Source: an uncultured Prevotella sp.
Lineage (GTDB): Bacteria > Bacteroidota > Bacteroidia > Bacteroidales > Bacteroidaceae
Direction of reading: 5' to 3'
Length of the DNA stretch: 64,000 bases
NCBI GenBank assembly: GCA_944319915.1
Contig: CALUEY010000039.1
Span: 1 to 64,000, forward strand
The notes beneath the pieces are model-generated. The model saw only the letters and a list, made by a program, of their open reading frames with translations. It ran no database searches and was not told the DNA's origin. Both the position numbers and the translations under genes were made by a program. Positions 9,285-17,970 of the stretch are shown piece after piece. Within the stretch, counting starts at the first letter, position 1; every line of letters begins with the position of its first letter.

Positions 9285-10115
9285 TCAGAAGCTGCGCAGC
9301 CACGCTTTCAAGTCGAGCAACATTTCTATATGGTACGCAAAACTTTGGCGTATGCCCCATCCGTGCCCGCCAGACGGATAGACGTGTAGGGTGGCTGGCA
9401 CGTCATGGCGGTAACAAGCAAAGTAAAAATTCACCCCATTGGCAGGGAGCACCGTGTGGTCATCATCGCTTAGAGCTATGAAGGCCCTCGGCGTTACGCG
9501 GCTCACTTGGCGGTCTGTGCTGTAAAGTTGCTCCACTTTCTTGCGAGGATCCTTGCCGAGCAGGTTGTCGTGCGAGCCTCTATGCGTAAACCCTGGGTCC
9601 ATTGTGATGACAGGGTAAAACAGTATCTGGAAGTTGGGCGCGGCATCACCCTTGCCCATCGTGGCCACAAAAGATGCAAGGTGGCCACCGGCCGACGACC
9701 CCATTATGCCTACCTGTGCGGGGTCAACGTGCCACTCCTTGGCATTGCGCCGCACAAGGCGTATGGCCTCCATGGCATCATCCACAGGCACGTCGCGGTT
9801 GCCGTGGGGCAAGCGGTACTTAAGCACTATGGCCGCGATGCCCTGCCCGTTGAAGAAGTCGGCCCATTCCATACCCTCATGCCCAATGGCAAGGCCAGAA
9901 TATCCTCCGCCGGGGCATATCACTACGGCGCGCCCAGTCACATGGCGGGTTTCCGGCAAAAACACATACACCCGCGCAGTATCATGCGGGTCGGAGCTCT
10001 TTGACGGCGCACCGTCAGGCCACAAGTCTACTACTATAGGCTTCGAAGCTGCCAACGACGACAACGACAGGAAAATGACGGCAATCAGCGGCAACGCCCT
10101 AAACATATAGTTCAT
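9285..10115 (-). CDS. Secreted alpha/beta-hydrolase, acetyl-esterase-like
   Basis: Serine hydrolase of 276 residues from the ATG at 10115. It has a cleavable signal peptide (hydrophobic LPLIAVIFLSLSSLAAS), so it is probably periplasmic. The oxyanion segment CPGGGY is near residue 69, the nucleophile elbow GSSAG has Ser141, an acidic residue lies in LSDDDH near 218, and the catalytic His is in GGHGWG near 251. This order fits the BD-FAE/acetylxylan-esterase-like group that deacetylates xylan or other sugars, but the substrate is inferred. The frame extends 150 bases upstream through the promoter, so the longer start is rejected. Transcribed alone. Confidence 0.87.
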   Translation of the reverse strand: MNYMFRALPLIAVIFLSLSSLAASKPIVVDLWPDGAPSKSSDPHDTARVYVFLPETRHVTGRAVVICPGGGYSGLAIGHEGMEWADFFNGQGIAAIVLKYRLPHGNRDVPVDDAMEAIRLVRRNAKEWHVDPAQVGIMGSSAGGHLASFVATMGKGDAAPNFQILFYPVITMDPGFTHRGSHDNLLGKDPRKKVEQLYSTDRQVSRVTPRAFIALSDDDHTVLPANGVNFYFACYRHDVPATLHVYPSGGHGWGIRQSFAYHIEMLLDLKAWLRSF

Positions 10116-10144
10116 AATCATTTGGATAATTGGTAAGTTGCCTG

Positions 10145-10175
10145 CAAAGTTAACTCTTTTATCGGAGACGGCAAA
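10145..10175 (-). promoter_or_regulatory. Promoter of the esterase gene
   Basis: Minus strand: TTTG (10175-10172), 19 bases, TAACTTTG (10152-10145), 29 bases before the chosen ATG. It lies inside the longer open frame, which supports the shorter start. Confidence 0.82.
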
Positions 10176-10327
10176 ACAAAGCCACCTTTTTAAGGCTGAC
10201 ATGATTTTCTCACGCCCACGATGAATACCACAAGCTGCTGCCACGCGCTTTCGACAAGAAAACACAAGAGAAACATCACATAAAAGTCAAAATTCATGTC
10301 TATTCGTTTCATTTTGTCATGAAAATG

Positions 10328-10358
10328 TTGCCCATAACGATAATTATTGCTAAATTTG
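10328..10358 (+). promoter_or_regulatory. Promoter of the threonine operon
   Basis: TAAATTTG at 10351-10358 is an exact -7 box. The -33 box would be GTTG at 10327-10330 (one mismatch) with a 20-base spacer. The transcript would have a leader of roughly 70 bases before the thrA ATG; I found no leader peptide rich in Thr/Ile codons and no obvious attenuator in it. Confidence 0.65.
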
Positions 10359-10433
10359 CACGGATATACATCAAGGACAAAAACAACGCCCCGCTTGTCA
10401 TGGGGAAGCAAACATAAAAACAGCAACAAGAAA

Positions 10434-12863
10434 ATGAAAGTAATGAAGTTCGGCGGAACATCCGTAGGTTCCAAAGAAAGCATCTTAAGCCTGAAACGCA
10501 TCGTAGAGGCTGAAGACGACAACGTGATCGTGGTTGTAAGTGCCCTCGGGGGGATAACTGACAAGCTGATATCCACCTCAAAAATGGCTCTCGAAGGCGA
10601 CAAGCGATACATAAACGAGATTGAGGCCATGGCACAACGCCACCACAAGATGGTTGACGACGTGATTACTGACGAGGAGAAGCACGACAAGCTCATGGCC
10701 ACTGTTGACACCCTGCTGGACCAACTGCGCTCAATATATTACGGCGTTTACCTGATACGCGACCTTAGCGAAAAGACCATTGCCGCCATTGTAAGCTACG
10801 GCGAAAGGCTCAGTTCGCAAATCGTGGCCGCACTCGTGGATGGCGCAAAGTGGTATGATTCGCGCAACTTCATTAAGACTACGCAAAAGCATGGCAAGCA
10901 CGTGCTCGACAGTGAGCTTACTCAAAAGTTGGTGCGCGACACTTTTGCCGAAGTGCCAAGAGTGGCCCTGATACCTGGCTTCATAAGCTCCGACTGCCAA
11001 TCCGGCGAAACAACAAACCTCGGCCGGGGCGGCAGTGACTACACTGCTGCCATAGTGGCTGCCGCACTGAATGCCGAAGTGCTTGAGATATGGACTGACG
11101 TGGACGGCTTCATGACTGCCGACCCACGGGTGATACGCACAGCTTACACCATCAACGAGCTTAGCTACATCGAAGCGATGGAACTATGCAACTTTGGCGC
11201 AAAGGTGATTTATCCGCCTACGATATATCCTGTATGCGTAAAGAACATACCAATAAAGGTAAAAAACACTTTCAACCCCGATGCTCAAGGCACCGTCATA
11301 AAAAGCTCCGTTGACAACGACAGGAAGCCAATAAAGGGCATTTCGAGCATCAAGGGTACGGCACTCATCACCGTAACAGGCCTGTCGATGGTGGGAGTTA
11401 TTGGAGTAAACCGCCGTATTTTCACGGCCTTGGCAGACAACGGCATATCGGTATTCATGGTGTCGCAGGCATCATCGGAGAATTCAACGTCAATCGGAGT
11501 GCGCGACGAGGATGCGGAGGAAGCTGTCAACGTGCTCAACCAGGAATTTGCAAAGGAAATACAGACCGGAGCCATGTTCCCAATGCACGCCGAAAGCGGA
11601 CTTGCCACCATCGCTATCGTAGGCGAGAACATGAAGCACACGCCTGGCATTGCAGGCAAGCTGTTCGGCACCCTTGGCCGAAGCGGCATCAGCGTAATTG
11701 CCTGTGCACAAGGCGCATCAGAGACAAACATTTCTTTCGTAGTAGATTCAAGGCTTTTGCGCAAGGCTCTCAACGTAATACACGACTCTTTCTTCCTAAG
11801 CGAATACAATGTTCTCAACTTGTTCATCTGTGGCATTGGCACTGTGGGGGGGAATCTCATAGAACAAATAAGGTCACAATATGAGGAACTGAAGCGCACA
11901 CGCAGACTTAAACTGAATGTAGTTGGCATATCTAATAGCACAAGAGCCATATTCTCACGCGATGGCATCGACCTTGCCACGCATCGCGAGCAGCTGGAAA
12001 AATCGGAGCCAAGCAACATTGACCACCTGCGAAGCGAAATCATAGGGATGAACATTTTCAACAGCGTTTTTGTTGACTGTACCGCAAGCAGCGAAGTGGC
12101 TGGGCTGTACCAAACGTTGCTGGAGCACAACATATCGGTAGTGGCAGCCAACAAAGTGGCGGCATCAAGCGACTACGACAGCTACATGAAGCTGAAAGAA
12201 ACTGCTTTAAGGCGCGGCGTGAAGTTTCTCTTTGAAACAAACGTTGGCGCAGGATTGCCTATCATTGGAACAATAAACGACCTGCGGTCATCGGGAGACA
12301 AAATACTTAAGATAGAGGCTGTGCTGAGCGGCACACTGAACTTCATCTTCAACGAGATATCCGCGAACGTTCCATTCTCCGAAACTGTAAGGAGAGCCAA
12401 GGAACAGGGATACAGCGAGCCAGACCCGCGCATAGACCTGAGCGGCAAGGATGTGGTTAGGAAACTTGTCATCCTTACCCGCGAAGCTGGCTACAAGGTC
12501 GAACAGGATGACGTGGAAAAGCACTTGTTCGTACCAGACGAATTCTTTAAAGGCAGCATAGATTCTTTCTGGAAAAACCTGCCTTCGCTCGATGCTGAAT
12601 TTGAACGCAAGAGAAAAGCCTTGGAAGCTGACAACAAACGGTGGCGATTCGTTGCCAAGATGGACCATGGCCGCACAAGCGTGTCATTGGAGGCCGTAGA
12701 CCGAAACCACCCTTTTTACAACCTTGAAGGGTCAAACAACATAATAATGCTCACCACCGAGCGCTACAAGGAATATCCAATGCTTATACAAGGATATGGA
12801 GCTGGAGCCGGAGTGACCGCTGCCGGGGTGTTTGCGAACATAATGTCTATCGCCAACATATAG
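10434..12863 (+). CDS. thrA: Bifunctional aspartate kinase / homoserine dehydrogenase I
   Basis: Catalyses the first and third steps from aspartate to homoserine. In 809 residues it has an aspartokinase domain beginning MKVMKFGGTSVGS and two regulatory ACT segments (about 315-450). The homoserine dehydrogenase part starts near 460 with the Rossmann motif GIGTVGGNL, followed by ANKVAASSDYDSY and SGTLNFIFNEI. The size is close to E. coli ThrA. The ATG at 10434 replaces an earlier in-frame start at 10347 because it gives the canonical kinase N-terminus. First gene of thrA-kinase-thrC; feedback control by threonine through the ACT domains is expected for the family. Confidence 0.96.
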   Translation: MKVMKFGGTSVGSKESILSLKRIVEAEDDNVIVVVSALGGITDKLISTSKMALEGDKRYINEIEAMAQRHHKMVDDVITDEEKHDKLMATVDTLLDQLRSIYYGVYLIRDLSEKTIAAIVSYGERLSSQIVAALVDGAKWYDSRNFIKTTQKHGKHVLDSELTQKLVRDTFAEVPRVALIPGFISSDCQSGETTNLGRGGSDYTAAIVAAALNAEVLEIWTDVDGFMTADPRVIRTAYTINELSYIEAMELCNFGAKVIYPPTIYPVCVKNIPIKVKNTFNPDAQGTVIKSSVDNDRKPIKGISSIKGTALITVTGLSMVGVIGVNRRIFTALADNGISVFMVSQASSENSTSIGVRDEDAEEAVNVLNQEFAKEIQTGAMFPMHAESGLATIAIVGENMKHTPGIAGKLFGTLGRSGISVIACAQGASETNISFVVDSRLLRKALNVIHDSFFLSEYNVLNLFICGIGTVGGNLIEQIRSQYEELKRTRRLKLNVVGISNSTRAIFSRDGIDLATHREQLEKSEPSNIDHLRSEIIGMNIFNSVFVDCTASSEVAGLYQTLLEHNISVVAANKVAASSDYDSYMKLKETALRRGVKFLFETNVGAGLPIIGTINDLRSSGDKILKIEAVLSGTLNFIFNEISANVPFSETVRRAKEQGYSEPDPRIDLSGKDVVRKLVILTREAGYKVEQDDVEKHLFVPDEFFKGSIDSFWKNLPSLDAEFERKRKALEADNKRWRFVAKMDHGRTSVSLEAVDRNHPFYNLEGSNNIIMLTTERYKEYPMLIQGYGAGAGVTAAGVFANIMSIANI

Positions 12864-12910
12864 CAGCCCTAACTTTAGCATGACAATACTTAGACTAAAC
12901 TTCATTGCAA

Positions 12911-14161
12911 ATGAAACACATTATTATATTGGGAGACGGAATGGCCGACCATCCCGTAAAGCTGCTCGGCGGGCGCACTCCACTGCAATATGCCGACACT
13001 CCTTACATGGATATGCTCGCCCGCAAGGGAAAGACCGGGCGACTGGTAACCATCCCTGATGGATTTCAGCCAGGAAGTGAGGTTGCAAACACTGCAATAT
13101 TAGGCTATGACCTCAACATGGTGTATGAAGGGCGCGGCCCGCTTGAGGCGGCAAGCATCGGATATGATATGCAACCGGGAGACATGGCCATGAGATGCAA
13201 CATCGTAAACCTTGAGAACGGACGCATTATCAATCATCACGGAGGCCACTTAACGACAGAACAAGGCGACTTGCTAATCAGGTTTCTCAACGAAAAGCTG
13301 GGCAATGAGCGCATAAAATTCATTACGGGAACACAATACCGCCACCTGCTAATCATCAAGGGCGGCAACAAACACATAGAATGCGCGCCGCCGCACGACC
13401 ACCCGAATGAGCTTTGGGAAGAGCTCATGGTGAAACCGGAAAGTGGGTATGACGCCAGTGAAGATTCCCATGGCAATGATGGCTGTGCACGCATGACTCC
13501 CGAAGAAACCGCCGACTTGCTCAACGAACTTATACTGAAATCACAGGATTTGCTCGCTAACCATCCTTTTAACACTAACAGAAAAACGAAGGCAAACTCG
13601 ATATGGCCCTGGAGCCCCGGGTACAGGCCGTCGATGAAAACACTGGGCGAAATGTTTCCTTCTATAAAACGCGGGGCGGTCATTTCTGCCGTTGACTTGA
13701 TAAGGGGGATCGGACATTATGCAGGGTTACGCATCATAACAGTGCCTGGAGCCACTGGTTTGGCCAATACGAACTATGAGGGCAAGGCACAGGCCGCTAT
13801 AGAGGCACTAAAGACTGACGATTTCGTGTTTTTGCACCTTGAAGCAAGTGACGAGGCTGGGCATGACGGAGACGTAAAACTGAAGTTGCAAACAATAGAA
13901 AACCTTGACCATAGGATCGTCGAACCTATATACAACGAGCTGAAAACGTGGGACGAGCCTGTATGCATGGCAATCATGCCTGACCACCCAACGCCTGTTG
14001 AAGTTAGGACGCACGTAAAAGAACCTGTGCCTTTCATCATATACCACAAAGGAATTGTGCCAGACGATGTAAACAGATATGATGAGGAAAGCTGCGTCAA
14101 CGGCCATTATGGCATGCTGCGCCTAAACCAATTCATGGATGAATTCATGAAATTTGATTGA
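12911..14161 (+). CDS. ApgM-type phosphoglycerate-mutase-like protein, probable homoserine kinase
   Basis: Belongs to the archaeal-type cofactor-independent phosphoglycerate mutase / alkaline phosphatase superfamily (416 residues; N-terminal GDGMADHP, then GSEVANTAILGYD with the nucleophile Ser region, and a metal-binding C-terminal part with HLEASDEAGHDGD and MPDHPTP). It sits between thrA and thrC, where other bacteria place thrB, and no GHMP-type homoserine kinase is in the window. Members in this position have been proposed as a non-orthologous homoserine kinase. The ATG at 12911 is preferred over a TTG six bases upstream. Confidence 0.85.
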   Translation: MKHIIILGDGMADHPVKLLGGRTPLQYADTPYMDMLARKGKTGRLVTIPDGFQPGSEVANTAILGYDLNMVYEGRGPLEAASIGYDMQPGDMAMRCNIVNLENGRIINHHGGHLTTEQGDLLIRFLNEKLGNERIKFITGTQYRHLLIIKGGNKHIECAPPHDHPNELWEELMVKPESGYDASEDSHGNDGCARMTPEETADLLNELILKSQDLLANHPFNTNRKTKANSIWPWSPGYRPSMKTLGEMFPSIKRGAVISAVDLIRGIGHYAGLRIITVPGATGLANTNYEGKAQAAIEALKTDDFVFLHLEASDEAGHDGDVKLKLQTIENLDHRIVEPIYNELKTWDEPVCMAIMPDHPTPVEVRTHVKEPVPFIIYHKGIVPDDVNRYDEESCVNGHYGMLRLNQFMDEFMKFD

Positions 14162-14237
14162 ATGACGCTACTGACTGCTTTCGCAATATCAACATCAAGC
14201 AAAACAACATATCGCATAACAAGCATCAACCCACACA

Positions 14238-15539
14238 ATGAAATATTACAGCACCAACAAAATTGCGCCCAGCGCAACATTGGCCGAAGCCGTCATAAAT
14301 GGTTTGGCCGGAGACAAAGGACTGTATATGCCGGAAAGAATAACGAGGCTGCCAAACTCGTTTTTCAATGAAATAGACACTCTATCGTTCCAAGACATAG
14401 CCTGCACAGTGGCAAACGCCTTCTTCGGAGAAGACGTAGACAAAGATGTGTTAGACCATATTGTCCGTGACACTCTTGCGTTTGATTGCCCGGTAGTGCC
14501 GATATCAAGCAACATTTACAGCTTAGAGCTGTTCCATGGGCCTACTCTTGCCTTCAAGGATGTGGGAGCAAGATTCATGGCACGCCTGCTGAGGCATTTC
14601 ACCAATGCAGGCAAAGAAGGCCCGGTAAATGTGCTTGTAGCGACAAGCGGCGACACTGGGTCTGCCGTGGCCAACGGTTTCCTCGGGGTTGACGGTATCC
14701 ATGTATATGTTTTATATCCCAAAGGGAAAGTCAGCAAGATTCAGGAAAGTCAATTCACGACACTTGGCAAAAACATCACCGCCATTGAAGTAGACGGTGT
14801 ATTTGACGATTGCCAGGCCTTGGTGAAGAGTGCTTTCATGGATAAAGAACTAAATGCGCATGCACACCTCACATCGGCAAACTCAATAAACGTGGCGCGT
14901 TTCCTGCCGCAAGCATTCTATTATTTCAATGCTTACGCCCGCATGAAAGCCTTAGGAAAGGCCGACAATATAGTAATCTGTGTCCCTAGTGGGAATTTTG
15001 GCAACATAACAGCAGGCCTGTTCGCAAGAGAAATGGGGCTGCCAATAAAGCGATTCATTGCTGCCAACAATAAAAACGATGTCTTTTTTAAATATCTTAA
15101 AACCGGAGAATATTCACCACAACCAAGTGTCCAGACCATTGCCAATGCCATGGACGTGGGGAATCCAAGCAATTTCGCGCGCATCCTCGACCTCTACCAT
15201 GGCGACCATGACACCATAGCGTCAATCATCAGCGGTGCAACTTTCTCCGACGGGCAAATTAGGGAGGCAATCAGGACTTGCTACACCGACCATGGCTATA
15301 TCCTTGACCCACACGGGGCGTGCGGATACCGCGCTCTTGCTGAAGGCCTTAAGGACGGCGAGACTGGCGTATTTCTTGAAACTGCACATCCTGCCAAATT
15401 CAAAGAGACCGTTGAAAACGTGATCGGCACTGAACTAAAATTGCCCCAACGTCTTGCCGACTTTATGAAAGGAGAAAAGCAAACCGTGCAGATGTCAAAT
15501 AAATTTGACGATTTCAAAACGTTCTTGTTGGGCGAATGA
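14238..15539 (+). CDS. thrC: Threonine synthase
   Basis: PLP enzyme that turns O-phosphohomoserine into threonine, the last step of the operon. The 433-residue protein opens with MKYYSTNKIAPSATLAEAV. It has the PLP-lysine segment GPTLAFKDVGARF, a serine/glycine PLP-phosphate loop (ATSGDTGSAVANG), and the CVPSGNFGNITAG motif. Length and motifs fit the E. coli-type family. It starts 76 bases after the kinase-like gene and ends before a strong bidirectional terminator. Confidence 0.96.
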   Translation: MKYYSTNKIAPSATLAEAVINGLAGDKGLYMPERITRLPNSFFNEIDTLSFQDIACTVANAFFGEDVDKDVLDHIVRDTLAFDCPVVPISSNIYSLELFHGPTLAFKDVGARFMARLLRHFTNAGKEGPVNVLVATSGDTGSAVANGFLGVDGIHVYVLYPKGKVSKIQESQFTTLGKNITAIEVDGVFDDCQALVKSAFMDKELNAHAHLTSANSINVARFLPQAFYYFNAYARMKALGKADNIVICVPSGNFGNITAGLFAREMGLPIKRFIAANNKNDVFFKYLKTGEYSPQPSVQTIANAMDVGNPSNFARILDLYHGDHDTIASIISGATFSDGQIREAIRTCYTDHGYILDPHGACGYRALAEGLKDGETGVFLETAHPAKFKETVENVIGTELKLPQRLADFMKGEKQTVQMSNKFDDFKTFLLGE

Positions 15540-15600
15540 ATCTTTGGCATTGTGCATACTGTTGGCAGCAATGGCAAAGCCACAAGAGCATACAATAAGA

Positions 15601-15646
15601 AAAAGCGCGGCAAAAGAGCCACTGGGCACTTTCTTGCCGCGCTTTT
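15601..15646. terminator. Bidirectional terminator between thrC and the cupin gene
   Basis: AAAAGCGCGGCAA (15601-15613) pairs perfectly with 15634-15646. The arms supply an A-tract on one side and a T-tract on the other, so it works as a Rho-independent terminator for both convergent genes. Confidence 0.9.
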
Positions 15647-15665
15647 ATCGTCAACCCAAACGGAA

Positions 15666-15998
15666 TCAATGATGCTCGGGAACAATGGCAAGGTAAAACA
15701 CATCGGCATTCCCGTCATTGAACATTGCGTGTGAATGCCCCATAGGACAATAATGCACATCACCGGCCTCAAACCGTTCCTCTATATCGTCATACTTGAA
15801 ATAGCCCGTACCACTGATGACATAAACAATCTCACTGTTCTGTTCGTGCTTGTGATAACCGCTCGATGCACCAGGCTTCAAGCGGCTTTTCATGATTTTG
15901 TTCTTTGAATCCATGAAGTTGCGCGTGTCCAGTTCTCCTTGGCCGCCTTTGAAGTTAAAAACGGCTTCCTCATCAATCTTGTTGAAATCAATAATCAT
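15666..15998 (-). CDS. Single-domain cupin protein
   Basis: Small metal-binding beta-barrel of 110 residues. Cupin motif 1 is clear: SGYHKHEQNSEIVYVISGTG has the two His and the Glu that bind metal. Motif 2 (GDVHYCPMGHSHAMFN) supplies the last His. Function beyond metal-dependent sugar binding, isomerisation or sensing cannot be told. The neighbours (thrC convergent, yihY upstream on the same strand) give no clue. Confidence 0.85.
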   Translation of the reverse strand: MIIDFNKIDEEAVFNFKGGQGELDTRNFMDSKNKIMKSRLKPGASSGYHKHEQNSEIVYVISGTGYFKYDDIEERFEAGDVHYCPMGHSHAMFNDGNADVFYLAIVPEHH

Positions 15999-16093
15999 AT
16001 TATATACAGTTTAAAAATTAGCGACATTGAAAGGCAAACGACACAGATGTATGCATAAAGCCAAGCACCTTATTGCCCACTGATGGCAACAAG

Positions 16094-17413
16094 TCACAAA
16101 TCTTTCAGCAATATGGCACGCGACTCCTTCAAGTAATTGCGACGAAACTCCATGGCCTTGCCCCACAAATGGGTGTAATGCTCGCTCAAGGCCAAGTCTA
16201 TTTTCCATTTGCCTTGCGACTCCAAGCGGTCTATCATCAGTCCAACGCTCAGTCGCTCTATATTTTCAGCTGGCATATAACGCGCCTGCTCGCCTTTCTC
16301 GTCAGAAGAGATTTCCACTACCAATCGAGCCTCCATCAGCTTATACAGCAAATCATTGACAATCCTTATCGGAATGTTGGTATCCTTGCGAAGCTCTAAC
16401 GCGGTATACGGCCTGCTTCCTGAATCAAAACGCTTGCAGAGGCAACTCATTATAAGAGCACACAGCATGATGCGATACCGATGGCTGATATCATTGGTGT
16501 TCGTATTATAGTCGTAATATTCCAGATTCTGGTTGGTATAGCACAGTTCTGCGCCAAAGAGGCAAATCGTCCATGATATCTGCACCCACAGCATAAAGAG
16601 GGGCAATGCGGCAAAGGAGCCGTAAATGGCGTTATAACTTGAGACCCATATCTGAGAATTGATATAAAACAACTGAAGCCACTGCATCGCTACGCCCGCA
16701 AGTATGCCGGGCACAATGACACACCTCACCTTGACATGGGTGTTGGGCATGAAAACATACAGGCCGACGAACATTGCAGACATAAGCACATAGGGCAGCA
16801 AAGCGATTGAAAAACGCTTGATTGGCCCGAGCAAGAGCAAGTCGGGAAGATTGTCAACAGCAGTTGCCATGAATATTGAAAGACCTGACGTAACCACAGT
16901 GATAAGTGGGAAAAGCAACAACATCGCCAAATAGTCGGTGAATGTCCTAAAGATGCTCCGCTGCCTCTTTACCTGCCATATCTCATTGAACGTCCTTTCC
17001 ACATTATTGATTAGCATCAGCACTGTGTAGAGCATGAAAAGCAAGCCAATGCCTAGGAACACTCCACTCTTTGTATGCACAAGATAGCTATTGACGAAGC
17101 CGATAATCACCTCGGCAGCTTGTGGCTGAGACTGAAACGCTTCGCGAAACCACATCTCTATATACTTGTTATAGCCAAACCCTCTTGCTATGGCAAATAC
17201 CACCGCAAGTATAGGCACAATGGCTAGCAAAGTTGAATAAGTAAGGGCGGCTGCCTCATTGACAACGCGCTTTGTCGTGAAGAAGCGTATAGCCAATATC
17301 AACTTCTTCAGAATGTCCAGCACAAGATAATGCAGGCGAGACACGTCGCCCGCCGACACGTGCCAAATGTCCACTTGGACGAACCTGATTATGCGCTCAA
17401 TGACTTTTCCCAT
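16094..17413 (-). CDS. YihY/BrkB family inner-membrane protein
   Basis: Integral membrane protein of 439 residues with unknown transport or envelope role; family members were once misannotated as RNase BN. Residues about 45-305 hold roughly six membrane helices (LTYSTLLAIVPILAVVFAIA, then VFLGIGLLFMLYTVLMLI and others), with the family marks AALTYSTLLAIVP and YNAIYGSFAALPLFMLW. A cytoplasmic tail of about 130 residues looks like a winged helix (LCALIMSCLCKRF..., IRIVNDLLYKLMEARLV). The ATG at 17413 is preferred over an earlier TTG. It starts only 25 bases past the end of rnpB. Confidence 0.9.
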   Translation of the reverse strand: MGKVIERIIRFVQVDIWHVSAGDVSRLHYLVLDILKKLILAIRFFTTKRVVNEAAALTYSTLLAIVPILAVVFAIARGFGYNKYIEMWFREAFQSQPQAAEVIIGFVNSYLVHTKSGVFLGIGLLFMLYTVLMLINNVERTFNEIWQVKRQRSIFRTFTDYLAMLLLFPLITVVTSGLSIFMATAVDNLPDLLLLGPIKRFSIALLPYVLMSAMFVGLYVFMPNTHVKVRCVIVPGILAGVAMQWLQLFYINSQIWVSSYNAIYGSFAALPLFMLWVQISWTICLFGAELCYTNQNLEYYDYNTNTNDISHRYRIMLCALIMSCLCKRFDSGSRPYTALELRKDTNIPIRIVNDLLYKLMEARLVVEISSDEKGEQARYMPAENIERLSVGLMIDRLESQGKWKIDLALSEHYTHLWGKAMEFRRNYLKESRAILLKDL

Positions 17414-17438
17414 CCGCGGCAAACTTTATCTTGAAAAA

Positions 17439-17816
17439 GAAAGCAGTGCTTCTGTAAGCCGGGTTCTGTTCCGCAGCAACGTTGTTGCGGCGGTGCCTGC
17501 CATTTATCTAGCCCGCACGTCGCCATACGGGTCAAGCATTCTACCCTCCATCGGTAAATGTCGGGCGGGCAACCCTCAGCCGATGGTTTACATGAACTTG
17601 CAGCCTCCAGATAGCACAGCCCGCCGATCACCCGGCGGCTGGTGGTCTCTTACACCACCTTCTCACCCTTGCCCGCCTCAAGGGCAGGCGGTTGTTTTCT
17701 TCTGCTATATCCTACTGTCGCCAATAGCTTCTACTTTCGGAAGTGGAGCGCCCTATGCTGCCCGGACTTTCCTCTCGCACCACGAAGTGCCAGCGGCAGG
17801 CCGAAGCACTGCTTTC
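17439..17816 (-). ncRNA. rnpB: RNase P RNA, bacterial type
   Basis: Catalytic RNA that trims tRNA 5' ends. On the minus strand the 5' part carries the conserved GAGAGGAAAGTCCGGGCAGC block (17783-17764 region). The 3' part carries the conserved ACAGAACCCGGCTTAC (about 17468-17453). The termini pair: GAAAGCAGTGCTTC at the 5' end with GAAGCACTGCTTTC at the 3' end. Total length is about 380 bases. Ends are set by that P1-like pairing and could be off by a few bases. Confidence 0.93.
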
Positions 17817-17910
17817 TATGTTAATTTCCACTTTATCCCATGCACCTTAGCCACTTGTGCAGGCTAAACCTTACACATCACGGATTATTTCGGGTGTGGC
17901 CTACATCATG

Positions 17911-17918
17911 CAAAGGTA
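17911..17918 (-). promoter_or_regulatory. Candidate -7 box upstream of rnpB
   Basis: TACCTTTG on the minus strand (17918-17911) is an exact -7 box; a second, TATTTTTG (17928-17921), overlaps just upstream. Both lie about 95-110 bases before the P1 5' end, which implies a trimmed 5' leader. Confidence 0.55.
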
Positions 17919-17970
17919 AGCAAAAATACTCTAAACAAGAAATTGTGGCCTAAAAAAGTATGCGACTAAT

